A stretch of DNA of 64,000 nt from Craspedostauros australis (Eukaryota > Bacillariophyta > Bacillariophyceae > Mastogloiales > Achnanthaceae): contig JAMXDE010000009.1 in assembly GCA_026770025.1 (NCBI GenBank), positions 558,001 to 622,000 on the forward strand, in the 5' to 3' direction. Shown here one piece after another: positions 50,519 to 61,520 of the stretch; the stretch's first letter is position 1, and each line of letters begins with the position of its first letter. The notes under the pieces were generated by a model. That model saw nothing but the letters and a program-made list of their open reading frames with translations. It was not told where the DNA came from and ran no database searches. The position numbers and the translations under genes were made by a program.

Positions 50519-52844
50519 TCACAGACCCAGAATGGTGCCGACGATGCCAACAGCGAGACCAAAGATGACAATGGCCACGTCCAAGGCGATATCAAAGTAC
50601 CCGAGCCTGGAATGGAAGAGCTTGATGTGTGCCGCGGCGGGAAAGATGACGGACACGGCGACGGTGCAAATCATTCCCACCAAGGCGCAGAGGAAGCTGA
50701 ACGATGGAATGAACAGCGACACTCCCAATGCCAAGACCATCAAGACCACCTTGATGGCGACGGAGGCATACTCGACAGCGGTGTCTGTGGAGAGGTGGGG
50801 CGCCAGGATCTCTTCGAATCCCAACGCCAGTGGGAACATCGTCAGCGTCGTCTTGGAGTACGCCGTGAGGACCATCAGGTAGGTCAGGACCGTCATGGCT
50901 GTTTCCGCCGATGAGTTCTGCTCCAACGAGATGGTCACCTGATCCAGCACGAGGTCACCGAACAACCAGTAACCACTCAGGCCGACCAGCAGGCAAGCGA
51001 ATGTGACGATGACGTACGTGATGTCGCACACACGTTCGAATTCCCACGGGGTCTCCATAGAGCTGTAGATGGACGGCACGATAGCGTGTCCAGAGAAGCA
51101 GTACGCCACGAGACCGAACGCGAGCGGGAGGCCCTGCGGTTTCCATGCGGAATGGAAGGGTCCATCCGTTTCTGGATCCAGCCCCATCTTCTCGGCAACC
51201 TCCTCGGTCTTGTCGCCTTCCGTTACTGCGGCAAAGAAGACGGAGAGCACCACCGCGGCTGTCGCGAACGTGCCCACCATGCTGAGGTACGATAGCAACT
51301 TCGCCGTCTTGAGCAGGATCATGGGAATGGCACTTGCGACGGTCACGGCGATCATCCATGTGCCCGTCGAGATGCTCGGGAACAAGGTGAAGAGATGGTC
51401 GGCCATCGCAACGATGAAGATGCAGATGCAGGAAAAGAGCTCGAAGTAGAGGGCACTGGACAGTATGATGGTGCCGGGCGTCCCAAAGGCTTCGCGGGCG
51501 ATGTCGGGAAAAGACTTGATCGGCCGTCTCATGCGCGCCTCCGGGATGGAGCCTGGCTGCACCGGTGTCTTGTAGGGTGAATCATCAAAGAACTTGGCCG
51601 GTCTGGGGTCGCCGTTCAACTCGCGGCCGATCAGAATGCAGGTCTTCCATGTGACGAACGAAAAGACGAGCAATGCCACGATCCCGCCTGCCCATCCAGC
51701 GCTGGCGCAGGCAAATGGCAAGCCCAGCAATCCGACCCCCATGAGGATGTTGGCGAGGTTGAAGACGCATTGGTAGAAGCTAGCCTTGCCCTCCCTGGAC
51801 GCCACCTGCTTTCGTTCCTTGTCCTTTCTCAATTGCTGCAACTTCTTCGTGGTTTTCTGTTCCTTAATGAAGCCGGGGGAATATTCTTCATCACCAGGCT
51901 TCTGCTGCTTTTTCTGCTGCTGCATGATCTTCTTACGGTACGCTGCAGCTTCGGCGGCCTTCTTTTTCTGCTGTTTCTGGACATTGACGATGTTCGTGGA
52001 AAGGTAGTCACCTTCCACCTTCAATGCATCGGGCTTCGACTTGAGGTCCAGGCTGTGCGTTTTGCTCATGCCGAACACGAAGTTGTCTCCATCGCGGCCC
52101 ACCCTGGTCGGTGGCAACAACGCACCCTCCGGTGTTTCGATTCGCTGCGTTGGTGTGGGGTTCAGTTGTGCAGATTAGAGTTGAGCAGAATGAAGTGAAA
52201 GAAGGCAAGCAACGAGGAAGAAACGAAGCATCCAACGCAACGGCAATGGCCAGTGCAATTGCAATTGCAATGGAGGGCCAGCACGTGGCACGGAACGGAA
52301 TCGAGACGTTCATTTGTGTTGAGATGCATTTGGAACCATTGCACCCATACCGATATGTGTTCAGAGAGAGAGAATTGAAATAGGCACAACGATGAGGTGA
52401 GTATCCAGAGCTAGAACACGAACGAAAGTGCGCATGTGCCATACTTCAATGTACTCCACTCGAGTGCGGATCGATTTGAAGCATTCGTTTGTTGTTGTAT
52501 TGCAACGTATTATATATGCTGCGAATAGCATCGCATGCTGTCCTGTGCTGCCGTACCTGATTCTTGCGAGCAGACAGCAAACCGCTGCCTGCCTTGGGAC
52601 TCCGTGTGAACGATTCTGCTTCGTCCGCATTGATGATGGGGCTGGCAAGCAGCGAGATGGAGCGCTCGAACGTGGCTGGCCAAGGCTTGTCCAGTTCTTC
52701 GGCGAACGGATCCGTCGCTGCTTGCACTCCGCTGGATGCCTCGCTGGTCGCCACATCCGAGACATCGCCGGTGGATGCCATCAAGGCCGTGGTTTCGCCA
52801 GCTTCCTCCACATCCTGCGGGTTTCTGTTTGCATCCAAGTCCAT
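50519..52844 (-). CDS. AAAP-family amino-acid transporter (AVT1/SLC32-like), two exons
   Basis: I read exon 1 as 52844-52557 and exon 2 as 52144-50519, joined in phase 0 across a 412-bp intron (CAG/GTACGG donor, AACGCAG acceptor), giving about 637 residues. Exon 2 read alone starts at a TTG, supporting the join. The N-terminal ~200 residues are cytosolic, with Lys/Gln-rich coiled-coil character, as in vacuolar AVT1-type carriers. The first membrane span has Asn-x-x-Asn-x-Leu-Met-Gly-Val-Gly-Leu-Leu-Gly-Leu-Pro-Phe-Ala, the Aa_trans signature, and about ten more spans follow. Such carriers use a proton gradient to move neutral amino acids across vacuolar or plasma membranes. Substrate cannot be told from sequence. 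Confidence 0.9.
52145..52556 (-). other. Intron of the amino-acid transporter
   Basis: Minus-strand GTACGG to AACGCAG. Removing it gives one continuous frame with the N-terminal acidic exon. Confidence 0.75.
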
Positions 52845-53981
52845 GATGACTTCACTGCCTTCCGTGTTGTGTTTGCACTCTTGAGGATGGTGCGCGAATC
52901 AATGAGCCCAATGCGTTGGATGCTGCGCAAATGAGAGTTTTAATGGCAACAATTGGTTGGCTGTTTTTGTTGTGGCCAACAGCGATGACGGCAACTGCGT
53001 GCGACGACAACAACAAGAGAGGGGGGAAGCACGGTCTTCGGCATTCGTTGCCGACGTTGTTGGGCCTGCTTCGTGTTGCTTTGGTTTTTGGTTGGCTTTG
53101 GTTGGGTTTGGTTGGCTTTGGTGCGTTGTTGTTGAATGTCACCACCCTGTGTGCGAACATCTTCGCTCCCTTGTTGTTGATGTGACGTCACGACACTTAA
53201 CCAAAAGAGGATAAGATTGCGTCGACATTCTTCGATGTCCATCCAAGACACGACATCCACATCGCCAACGATGTGAACCAAAAGAGAACTGCCGATGTGT
53301 TTGCATTTCCATCCATGGCCACAAAACTCCAGAAGTATCCGCCGTTGACGCCGTCATCTCGACTGTGTGTCCAACACGAGGACGTTAGCAAAGAGTGAGT
53401 ATTGCAGTACTCTGCTCTGCGACTACTCTACTCTACTCTATTTCCATGTTGTTACAATCACCTATTATATTCTATGAGGCATGGGTGTTGGAATTGTCGG
53501 GTGTTGCACAGCATGGTACCAAGGAAACCTCTCTGATCCCCTATTGCCTATCCCGCCTTCGTGCGTATCCAGTCTACAAGTGGATCGTGTGGCGCTCTGT
53601 TGTTGCTCCGTTCCGCGGTTCGGAAGTATGCGATAGTGTTCGTATTTGCGCTACTGCACCGCTTTCTCTCCTTGTTGAAGGCCATCGTCGGTGTTCCTTT
53701 CTGCGATCGGGATGCAGAAGCGGTGAGATGGCTGTTGAGAGACACGAGTCGAGTAGAGATATCCATTCTGATGTCAGATGTCATCGAAGCAACCAACGCA
53801 GGCACAGGTGATCCAGATCTCTCTGGATCTGCACGAGTATAGCGCTCTTCCCTGTTCTTATCCACATCCCCCAAGTGTAGCACAACGGCATAGCATACCA
53901 TGGCATGCTCGGACGAAGATGAATGACAATCCAAACCCTCCAGTCCAATCTCCTACACTGGAGAGCAACCATTCGTATTCT
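52845..53981. other. Intergenic region between transporter promoter and carrier 3' end
   Basis: 1.1 kb. It contains a GGTTGGCTTTGGTTGGGTTTGG low-complexity block (about 53075-53120), a TGACGTCA palindrome (53183-53190) and a CTACT repeat (53424-53440). Hydrophobic plus-strand frames here are translations of the low-complexity block and are not called. Confidence 0.4.
53183..53190. promoter_or_regulatory. CRE-like palindrome TGACGTCA
   Basis: A perfect bZIP-type site about 340 bp upstream of the transporter ATG. Confidence 0.3.
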
Positions 53982-55342
53982 CTATACTCGGAGTTCGAGC
54001 CAATCCATGACGGATTCGTAGACAACGAAGGTAATGGCAGCACTGGGAGCGACTCGAATCGCATTGGGGATGCACCCACCGAAGAATCCAAGGATGCCCT
54101 CTGCTTGCCATATCCGCCCAATCGTCTTCAGCACGCCTGCGTACTCCCTTTGCGCCACGCGCACACCGCCCTCCTCCGTCAACTCGACAACCTCGGAGCG
54201 TTGCTGCATCCGAGCCTTCAGTACTTGCAGCGGGTATGTCGTCGTACTTGCGACTCTGAAATTGTCGCACGGATTGGGGCGTGGCGCGCAATGAATTGTG
54301 ATCAAGGCGGTAAATTCGTCGACGGTTGCAGAGCGAAATCAGCAGATTTTGGAAAAGCCGTCAGCCACAAATGGACATGTGTCGAGCAGATCATGCAGAG
54401 TAGAACCGTGGATACAACCACGAGCAGAACAGCCAACCAAACGATCAAACAGCCAACCCGCTTTAATGCTCTCTCAACGTACATCTTGGCCGTGGCGCCC
54501 ATTGTCAAATATCCCAACGACCTCTCCAACCGTTCCATCACTGGCTGATGCACCTCCTTGCTTGTTCTCGACGAACGGGCATAATGAAAGTGCTTGCGAA
54601 GGTACTCGTACACCACGAACTGCACCCCACCGTGCGATGTCAGCATCAACGCCGGTCCTGTTCCTTTGTAGAGTGCGAACAGGCCTTCGTCACGAACGAT
54701 GGTCCGGGCAGCATCCACCATGCCGGTATACGGTTCCTTCGTCAGCAATCCCTGCGATGCCTGCTTCATCTGCAGCTGCAACCGCAGCTTGATCAACCAA
54801 ATCGGATTCGTGATGAAGACCATGACGGCACCTGCCGAACACGCGAGCTGGAAGTTTTCCAGCGACGATAATGACGCTGACTGTGCGCTGGCAGACTTGT
54901 ACTGCTTCAGTCGGCTCTTGAATCCTTCGTAAAGAAAGAAGTAACCGCCCCACGAAACGGACGAACCGATGATGGCGGGCACCATGCCCTGATACAATCC
55001 TGCGACACCTTCATGCTGGACGATGCCTCGGAAGATTCGGTATGCGCTGGCGCGTGATGGTTTGACGCCTGCAGGACCCAGTTTGCTTCCTGCTCCTGTC
55101 GCGCCAACAGATGATGATACTGCTGCTGCAGGTTTTCGTTTCATTTCGCGCTTCTCCAGTACTTGCAGCCGGACCTTGATGGTGTCCAAAGGCAGCAGGA
55201 GGGCCGTGCTCGATGCACCCGCCATGAGACCGGCTGTCAACGGTGCAAATGGCGATGTCTTTCTCGCAGCATCGTCGTTGCTGGCGGCGCTTTCAGTCGC
55301 AGCCCCTGACGACGACCCAAGATCTTTGGACTGTTCGCTCAT
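53982..55342 (-). CDS. Mitochondrial carrier of the folate/FAD/NAD type (SLC25A32/Flx1/NDT-like), two exons
   Basis: Exons 55342-54483 and 54255-53982 join in phase 2 (AT + A) across a 227-bp intron (GTACGT donor, TTTCAG acceptor), giving 377 residues. The three carrier signatures are visible: Leu-Pro-Leu-Asp-Thr-Ile-Lys-Val-Arg in repeat 1, Asn-Pro-Ile-Trp-Leu-Ile-Lys-Leu-Arg in repeat 2 and Tyr-Pro-Leu-Gln-Val-Leu-Lys-Ala-Arg in repeat 3, the last one completed only by the splice. The Trp in the second and the Gln in the third signature are typical of the pyrimidine/folate/FAD/NAD branch. It should exchange a nucleotide-type cofactor across the inner mitochondrial (or plastid/peroxisomal) membrane. 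I start at 55342; upstream in-frame codons run through a CT microsatellite and are probably leader. Confidence 0.9.
54256..54482 (-). other. Intron of the mitochondrial carrier
   Basis: GTACGT to TTTCAG on the minus strand; splicing restores the third carrier signature. Confidence 0.8.
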
Positions 55343-56492
55343 GCTTCGAGCTATGCCAGTGCACAGATGGAATCGTCTTTCTCTCTCTCTCTCTCTCTCT
55401 CTCATGCGCAGTGCCAAGAAACAAGATGCGAGATACGAAGGTGCAAAGATGCAAAACAGAAACGAGGCGAATGGAAGATCGGAAGATCGCGAGATCGCCC
55501 TTGATGTCATGTGTGATGGGCAGGACCTGAGATGTTTCGTTCGTTGAGATCTGATCGTTGTTGTGGTGCGTGTCGTGTTGTCACATCATCGTGTTTCTCC
55601 CAATGTCTGCGAAGAAGCGTGCCGAAGCTTCAATGTCATTCATGATTGGTGACTTTCACACGACTCGTGCGTTGTATTCGGCCTAGTCGATAATCTCTGT
55701 CCGTTCGATCCAACACGTGGTTCGCCAGTTGACCACCGTGGCGATCTAATTAATGTTGGAGAACATTGGATGTCAACGTTGGTGTGACCACGTCACATGT
55801 ATGATCGAATGAAATTTCACGGATCAGTCTCGTCATCCAACGTTGCTCCACCATCACTGCGGAAACAAGACCAAGAAGTGACGATGGCGGTCTTTGTTGG
55901 GGAAGCTCCAGTCTCGTTTTTGCGCCTTCCGCTCTGCGTGTGTGTCTCTTGTGATGATGTGCCTTGATGTGACGATACGTTCTTCTCGATGCGTGTGTGC
56001 GAGTATGTGAGTATGTGGCGGTGTGTTGATTCTGTCGTATCTCATCATGTCTCATCCACAACGACAGCACCACATCGGCACGTGCATACGCAGGAAGCTC
56101 TCTGATGCACTCGTGGACGTACTATGGATGTCAACCACAGGAAGCAGAACACAGAAGAGAGCAGCGCTGATCGAGCCTTGTTCTGCACCACCATCCAGAG
56201 AATCAGCACACAGCACAGCCGCTTGGGTTGGTTCCTTGCGACCTCTCCATCTCTCTCTCCGACCTTCCTCTCACTTCGACTCTGAGTTCTTCTGCTTCAG
56301 CGCTCGTCCTTGTGCATCATCGATTGGATCATCCATCTTGGACAGTCGTCGAAGCACTTAGCCATCGGCACAACACACAAATCGCTCGCATCCATCAATC
56401 CATTCCTTTCATAGGCACACACTCGTACATATAATACATCCAATTCATACCATCCATCTATCCATCCATTCATCCATCCACAACCAACGAAA
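55343..56492. other. Divergent intergenic region between the carrier and the small Ser-rich protein
   Basis: 1.15 kb. A (CT)11 microsatellite at 55381-55402 lies in the carrier leader, and CATC tetranucleotide repeats (56446-56480) precede the next ATG. No gene seen. Confidence 0.45.
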
Positions 56493-56852
56493 ATGCCAAG
56501 GATCCTGAGCATCAGCGGAAGCGCTTTGTCGAGCAAGGGCAGCTACTCGAGCTTCACGTATTACTCCAACAAACGACCTGGTTCAACAAGCCGAAGGAGC
56601 TCCATCTCTACAACGTCAGCGCGGTCAAACACTTCAGAGACGACATCATACCCCGCACAGATGATGAACTCGATGGGTCTGAGGCGAGCCAATTCACGCA
56701 ACCCATTGCCACCAGCTGCCGCCTCATCGGCAGGAACATCGACCGTGAAGAAGAACCTCAGCTTCACTTCGATGGATGATGGGTGGGGGCAATACGTCGA
56801 CACTGCCGAAGCCGAACACGAGATCGCACAAAGGAGCAGGTTCTTGTCATGA
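56493..56852 (+). CDS. Small Ser-rich basic protein, unknown
   Basis: 119 residues. The ATG follows a CATC-rich leader and an AACGAAA context. Residues 1-85 are Ser/Thr/Arg-rich and probably disordered; the C-terminal part has Asn-Leu-Ser-Phe-Thr-Ser-Met-Asp-Asp-Gly-Trp-Gly-Gln-Tyr-Val-Asp and an acidic helix, which looks like a conserved short motif. No signal peptide or membrane span. I do not recognise it. It could be a real small phosphoprotein; coding is inferred from composition and the plausible motif only. Confidence 0.5.
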   Translation: MPRILSISGSALSSKGSYSSFTYYSNKRPGSTSRRSSISTTSARSNTSETTSYPAQMMNSMGLRRANSRNPLPPAAASSAGTSTVKKNLSFTSMDDGWGQYVDTAEAEHEIAQRSRFLS

Positions 56853-57895
56853 CGAGATCCTCAACGCTTGGCACATCCAGTCCAATCCACTTTGGATGTC
56901 ACGAAATGGAACGGGGAACGCGAGCGCAACTGGAATCATTCTCCGAACATCACAGAGAAGAATATTTTGTTACACTCCCGCACTGCATTCGCGTGATCCA
57001 ACGTTGCGCGAGAAACCATCGCTGCAAAAACACGCACGATGGGCTCCCCACTTGCGCCAAGAGAAAGCATCATGTCCATGCGTCCCTGCTTGCCGTGAAG
57101 CAGCCGAGCAGCATCCAATGAGGGGTTCGATACGGTTTCATTGAGTTGATCGATCTCGGCTCTCCACGAGTCTCTCTCTCGCTCTCTCCAGAGATAGGGA
57201 CTCTGATGCATGCCAACCATCCAACGCTTGCGTCGCAAAGGACGATGTCAACGATCGAACCTCCCACGTTGCCTATGGTGCTCCTTTGAATCCAGCATGC
57301 TCGTCCGATGAACAATCTTGGGCAAGCAAACAAAGCGAGACATAGATCATGTTCAACCAAGCAAAGCGGACGGTTGTCGCTCCGACGAACACGGCAGTGC
57401 CAATAGATATCGACGACAACGGCATCATTAGCTCCAGCCATGGTCCTCCCTCTATTGGTACCACCCTTCCGGCACCAATCGCTGCATTGTAAAATAATCG
57501 CACATATAATAGTTGTACATAGCCACTACTATTCATTACATCAGTATAAGTGCATCCACTTGTTCCGCTCGTCCGTTTGGTAGTGTGGACAGTGGAGTGT
57601 GCCATGCAACTGCACCTTCATGACGACATCCGCGTCGTCGATGACACCTTCTTGACATGACGAACATCAATTCTCCTTCCCTTCCGCTCCATGACTCTAG
57701 CTTTGTGAAAAGGCTACAAATGCGCCAACAACCGCAAAACGAAACGAAACCTTCAGAGGTTTCCGTGATTCCGCAGCTGCGAGAAAAGATCAACAAAGCA
57801 ACAATTGTGTCAAGGGAGTTGTGTGAGGAGCACAAGGGAAACAGGGATCACCAAAGCAATACGATACGATACAATACAACAGAAGCGACGATGCC
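56853..57895. other. Intergenic region upstream of PEX10
   Basis: 1 kb with short overlapping frames on both strands and no domain. An ACGATACGATACAATAC stretch lies just before the PEX10 ATG. Confidence 0.4.
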
Positions 57896-59326
57896 ATGAC
57901 GCAACAGGAAGTCACAACGACGGCCAACGATGGAACCAACGTGCCGGATGCCGGCCTGGTCTCCAGCAGCCTGCTCAGCGTCGCGAAGGACGTGCGGTAC
58001 ATCCAGCAATGCCAGCAGCTCATCGTCGAGTGCTTGGAGAACGTCGCCCCTCGTTCGTTGGATGTCCGCGGCACAGCTTGGTTCCTGGTGTACCTGCTGT
58101 ACAACTGCATCGTCGTGATGCCATCGAAACGGACGCTGGGCATGGCCGCGCTGGGGTTGGACTTTTCCGAACGCAGCAACGTCGCGAAGTTGTGTTTGGC
58201 TGGGGTTGGTGGTGCCATGCTGCTGTCATCGCGAGGCGCCATGCTATCCAGCAGCAACAGTGGAAGCATGGACAGTGGCAATGTGGAAGCACTGCGGGGC
58301 GACGATCGACGCCGGCAGTTTCAGAGATTGCGACGGCAGATGATGCAGCGCAGCAACGCAGCGGCAACGACTCTGCAAAACGTGACAGCGAGGGCAACGG
58401 ACAGTTCAGTTTCAGCCACTGCGAAACGATGCGAGAGTCCGAGCGATCAGGCTTCGAGTCAGCCGATGATGCTGACGCGGATGAAGGGACTGGGGAAGTT
58501 GATACTATCGGTACGTGTGGTAGGAAGGTGGAATGCACTGGTGGATACTTGCGGAACACAGTACAGCAATGGGATGTTATTTTGCTCTCGTGCATGTCAA
58601 GATCTTGTCAGAGAACAACATGCTTTGCTCACAGTGATCTCTATGTGTTGTACTCACTTCAACGACTGTATGGAATGGCAGACTTTGATGGATGCTCTGG
58701 TGCCACAGTCCACACCTCATGGGGTGCGCGATCTTGGTGATACTGATGCAGCATCCGGAGCAACAATCTCAATTGCCAGATGGTTGATTCGGTTGCAATT
58801 GGCTCATTTCTGTATCACGGGCAGGCACCCAACTTGGCTCCACAGGCTCTGCGGTCTCCGAATCCAAAGTAATGCCAACAGCAGCAGCAGGCAAGCGTCG
58901 CCGATCCCCAGGGTGGTTGGGAGCCTGATCTGTTTGCAAGCCATGAGCTCATCCATTCGATTCATGATCAATGGGATGAGCAGGTGGATGGTCCGCAAAT
59001 ACCTCGATGTCACCGAGCCAGCTACGGACGGTATCAAGGATGATTGCGACGACACTGCTGCACAGCAAAAACCGCAGCAAAGTTCAGTCGATGTATCCAT
59101 CCAAGACCCCAAGGACGGTCAAGTCGCATCTTGCACGATCTGCCGCATGCCGCGCAAACATGCTGCGGCTCCGGTTTCGTGCGGCCACGTCATGTGCTGG
59201 TATTGTCTGCTGCATTGGGTCACCAACGTCCGACCGGAATGCCCCATCTGCCGATCGCCTTGCAAGCCTCAGGAAGTGCTGGCCCTGCACAACTACCAAC
59301 CCGAGTCTACCACAGACGCGGATTGA
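57896..59326 (+). CDS. PEX10-like RING peroxin
   Basis: 476 residues as one open frame. PEX10 is a peroxisomal membrane E3 ligase that, with PEX2 and PEX12, ubiquitinates the import receptor PEX5. The N-terminal half shows the Pex2/Pex12-type helical region, including Leu-Gln-Leu-Ala-His-Phe-Cys-Ile-Thr-Gly-Arg and Leu-x-Gly-Leu-Arg near 300-325. The RING lies at about 412-455, a C3HC4-type pattern with Cys-x-x-Cys, Cys-Gly-His-Val-x-Cys-x-x-Cys and Cys-Pro-Ile-Cys-Arg, followed by Pro-Gln-Glu-Val-Leu-Ala-Leu-His-Asn-Tyr as in PEX10. The stretch 58511-58708 (GTACGT to CCACAG, 198 bp, phase 0 both ends) could be an in-frame intron: its translation is poorly conserved. Between 120 and 200 is a Ser/Arg/Gln-rich insert. 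Confidence 0.85.
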   Translation: MTQQEVTTTANDGTNVPDAGLVSSSLLSVAKDVRYIQQCQQLIVECLENVAPRSLDVRGTAWFLVYLLYNCIVVMPSKRTLGMAALGLDFSERSNVAKLCLAGVGGAMLLSSRGAMLSSSNSGSMDSGNVEALRGDDRRRQFQRLRRQMMQRSNAAATTLQNVTARATDSSVSATAKRCESPSDQASSQPMMLTRMKGLGKLILSVRVVGRWNALVDTCGTQYSNGMLFCSRACQDLVREQHALLTVISMCCTHFNDCMEWQTLMDALVPQSTPHGVRDLGDTDAASGATISIARWLIRLQLAHFCITGRHPTWLHRLCGLRIQSNANSSSRQASPIPRVVGSLICLQAMSSSIRFMINGMSRWMVRKYLDVTEPATDGIKDDCDDTAAQQKPQQSSVDVSIQDPKDGQVASCTICRMPRKHAAAPVSCGHVMCWYCLLHWVTNVRPECPICRSPCKPQEVLALHNYQPESTTDAD

Positions 59327-59649
59327 TGAATTTTTGGCCGATCTTCGATTCGTTGGATTCAGCCACGATCGTGGATGATTCGCAACCAACCAACGAAAAC
59401 ACATCAACACACTCAAACAAAACAGAACATCAACATCAACCACAACATCAACACACACAAACGATGATCAGAACACAACACAGTTCCACGCGACGCAGCA
59501 CGTCACCAAAGGAGCACCAACAGAGTCCAGCATCCCAATCTCACATTCACAGTCCATCACACCAGGACCATACTCTGCCACGCTGCGAGCACGAGTATTA
59601 GTCGTACTGGTAGACACGACCAAGACAATTCGTTGGCAACAACAGCAGC
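59327..59649. other. Intergenic region between PEX10 and CWC27
   Basis: 323 bp, CAACAT/CACAA-rich low complexity (59395-59470) typical of 5' leaders in this window. Holds CACGAGTATTAGTCGTAC near 59590. No gene seen. Confidence 0.45.
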
Positions 59650-61374
59650 ATGAGTCAAGTCTACGTGACGGAGCCGGCCATGGCCGGACGTGTGGTCCTG
59701 GAGACCACGCACGGTCCGCTCGACATTCAGCTGTGGAGCAGGGAGTGCCCTCTCACCACCAAGTTCTTCATGCAGCTCTGCATGGACGGCTTCTACGACA
59801 ACATGGTGTTCCACAGAATCATGCCCAACTTCCTCGTGCAAACGGGTGCCACCCGCGCAGGTCAGGGACCCGACGGCGGCGACGTCTCGAAGTACCGCAA
59901 GAAGGTGGAGGCCGACGTCGCGCTGGAACGCCGACAGTACGAGCTCAACTCCAGGATACGCTTCAGCCACAGAGGCCTCGTGGCCATGGCGATGGGCGTG
60001 GATGAAACCGACGACGCCGTCACCCTGCAGCCTCAGTTCTTCATCACGCTGGAGGAGACAGCCCATCTCGATGGCAAGCACGTCATCTTCGGCACCATCA
60101 GCGGTCAGACCATCTTCAATGCCATCCGCATCGGCAACACGGATGTCGACGAGGCCACCGGACAGCCGTCCATCCTGGAAGAAGCACCGCGCATCACGGG
60201 CGTCAAGATCCAAGACAATCCCATCCACACATCGCTAGTCCCCACCCACCCGGAATCCATCATGCCGTGGAAGCAGGACGCCAAGTCCAAAAAGAAATCC
60301 AAAAAGAAGCGCAAGGGCGTCAAGAACGTCAAGCTGCTTTCGTTCGGAGATGAGATGATGGACGATGAGGATGTGGATGTCACGGAAAGAGGCATCAAGA
60401 GCAGCCACGACGTCATCGAAAGCAAGCTGCTGTCGCGCGATGTGGATGCCAACGTCGAAGGCAAGCTTTCCAAGTCCGACAAGCCCAAGAAGTCATCGAA
60501 GAAATCCTCCAAGAAGTCCAAATCTGCGGACGCCGAGAGTTCGGACACGGAAGAGGCCGCAAAGACGAAGACGAAGGCCTCAAAGAGCAAAACGAGGGAT
60601 GCAGAGGATGGCAGTAATGGAGACAGCAATCGCGATGGTGATGATGATGGCGACAGCAGCGATGTGCAAGTCGAGAAGGAATCCGCACGTGTTGCGTACA
60701 GATCATCGAAGAGCAAGAAAGCAGATAAGCGCGAGGAAGAGCTGGTGGCCAAATCTGTGTCCAAGAAGATGACAAACGAAGCTGAAGCACCCAAGAAGCC
60801 GAAGGTCAGTTTGGTGGAAGCGCGTCGTGCGAAGTACGCCAAGAAGGGCAGCAAAGACAAGCGCAGACGAGAGGATGACACGCTCTCCAAGTTCATGTCC
60901 TTTCAGAGCAAGGTCCGAAAAACTGTCGCCGGCTCCAAGGGCACCGGCAAGGAGAGCAAAGCTGACAACAGCCTGGCCTCCAGGATGGCAAAGAAGGCAA
61001 CATCAGGCAGCAAGCGCAAAGGGTCAGGGGATGATGTGGAAGCCTACCACGGCCAAGTCACGGAAGGCGACGATGGCAATGACAACGGTAACGGAAGCAG
61101 CAAAGATTGGATGTCCACCACCTTCAAATGTCGACGTCACATGGATCAAGATGCTAGGCTTGGGGAAGATGGCCGGGATGCCATGGATGAGTACGAAGTC
61201 GTGGAAGGATACAAGAATAGCAGCAGCGGTGATGATGGTCACCGCAGAAAGCATGCCTCATCCAACCGACATCGATCGGACAATGGCGACCGCAGACATT
61301 CGCACCGTGATGGGGGCAGCGGTAAGCATCGGCACAACAAGCACTCGCGCGGAGAGAAGCGCAGGAGCAAGTAA
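59650..61374 (+). CDS. CWC27-like spliceosomal cyclophilin
   Basis: 574 residues. Residues 1-200 are a cyclophilin domain beginning Ser-Gln-Val-Tyr-Val-Thr-Glu-Pro, with Asn-Met-Val-Phe-His-Arg-Ile-Met-Pro-Asn-Phe-Leu-Val-Gln-Thr-Gly, Arg-Gly-Leu-Val-Ala-Met-Ala and Phe-Phe-Ile-Thr-Leu. In CWC27 the active site is degenerate, consistent with the altered spacing here and an insert after Asp-Gly-Gly. A Lys-rich patch and the CWC27-specific Lys-Leu-Leu-Ser-Phe-Gly-Asp-Glu motif (about 231-239) identify the subfamily. The long C-terminal half is Lys/Ser/Asp-rich and ends in an Arg/His/Ser tail, typical of nuclear splicing factors. CWC27 joins the spliceosome around activation with CWC22. It is convergent with PDAT, with 146 bp between. 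Confidence 0.9.
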   Translation: MSQVYVTEPAMAGRVVLETTHGPLDIQLWSRECPLTTKFFMQLCMDGFYDNMVFHRIMPNFLVQTGATRAGQGPDGGDVSKYRKKVEADVALERRQYELNSRIRFSHRGLVAMAMGVDETDDAVTLQPQFFITLEETAHLDGKHVIFGTISGQTIFNAIRIGNTDVDEATGQPSILEEAPRITGVKIQDNPIHTSLVPTHPESIMPWKQDAKSKKKSKKKRKGVKNVKLLSFGDEMMDDEDVDVTERGIKSSHDVIESKLLSRDVDANVEGKLSKSDKPKKSSKKSSKKSKSADAESSDTEEAAKTKTKASKSKTRDAEDGSNGDSNRDGDDDGDSSDVQVEKESARVAYRSSKSKKADKREEELVAKSVSKKMTNEAEAPKKPKVSLVEARRAKYAKKGSKDKRRREDDTLSKFMSFQSKVRKTVAGSKGTGKESKADNSLASRMAKKATSGSKRKGSGDDVEAYHGQVTEGDDGNDNGNGSSKDWMSTTFKCRRHMDQDARLGEDGRDAMDEYEVVEGYKNSSSGDDGHRRKHASSNRHRSDNGDRRHSHRDGGSGKHRHNKHSRGEKRRSK

Positions 61375-61520
61375 CATACGAGTAGTATTTCATACGAGTA
61401 GAGCTTAGACGATACACGCCGTTCTATGAATTGTACTATTTAAAGTAGAATATGAACTCTTGTACTGCATTCGCATGGTGCTCTATTTCCACGGACTGCC
61501 CCAGCAGGGGAGCCCAGCTA

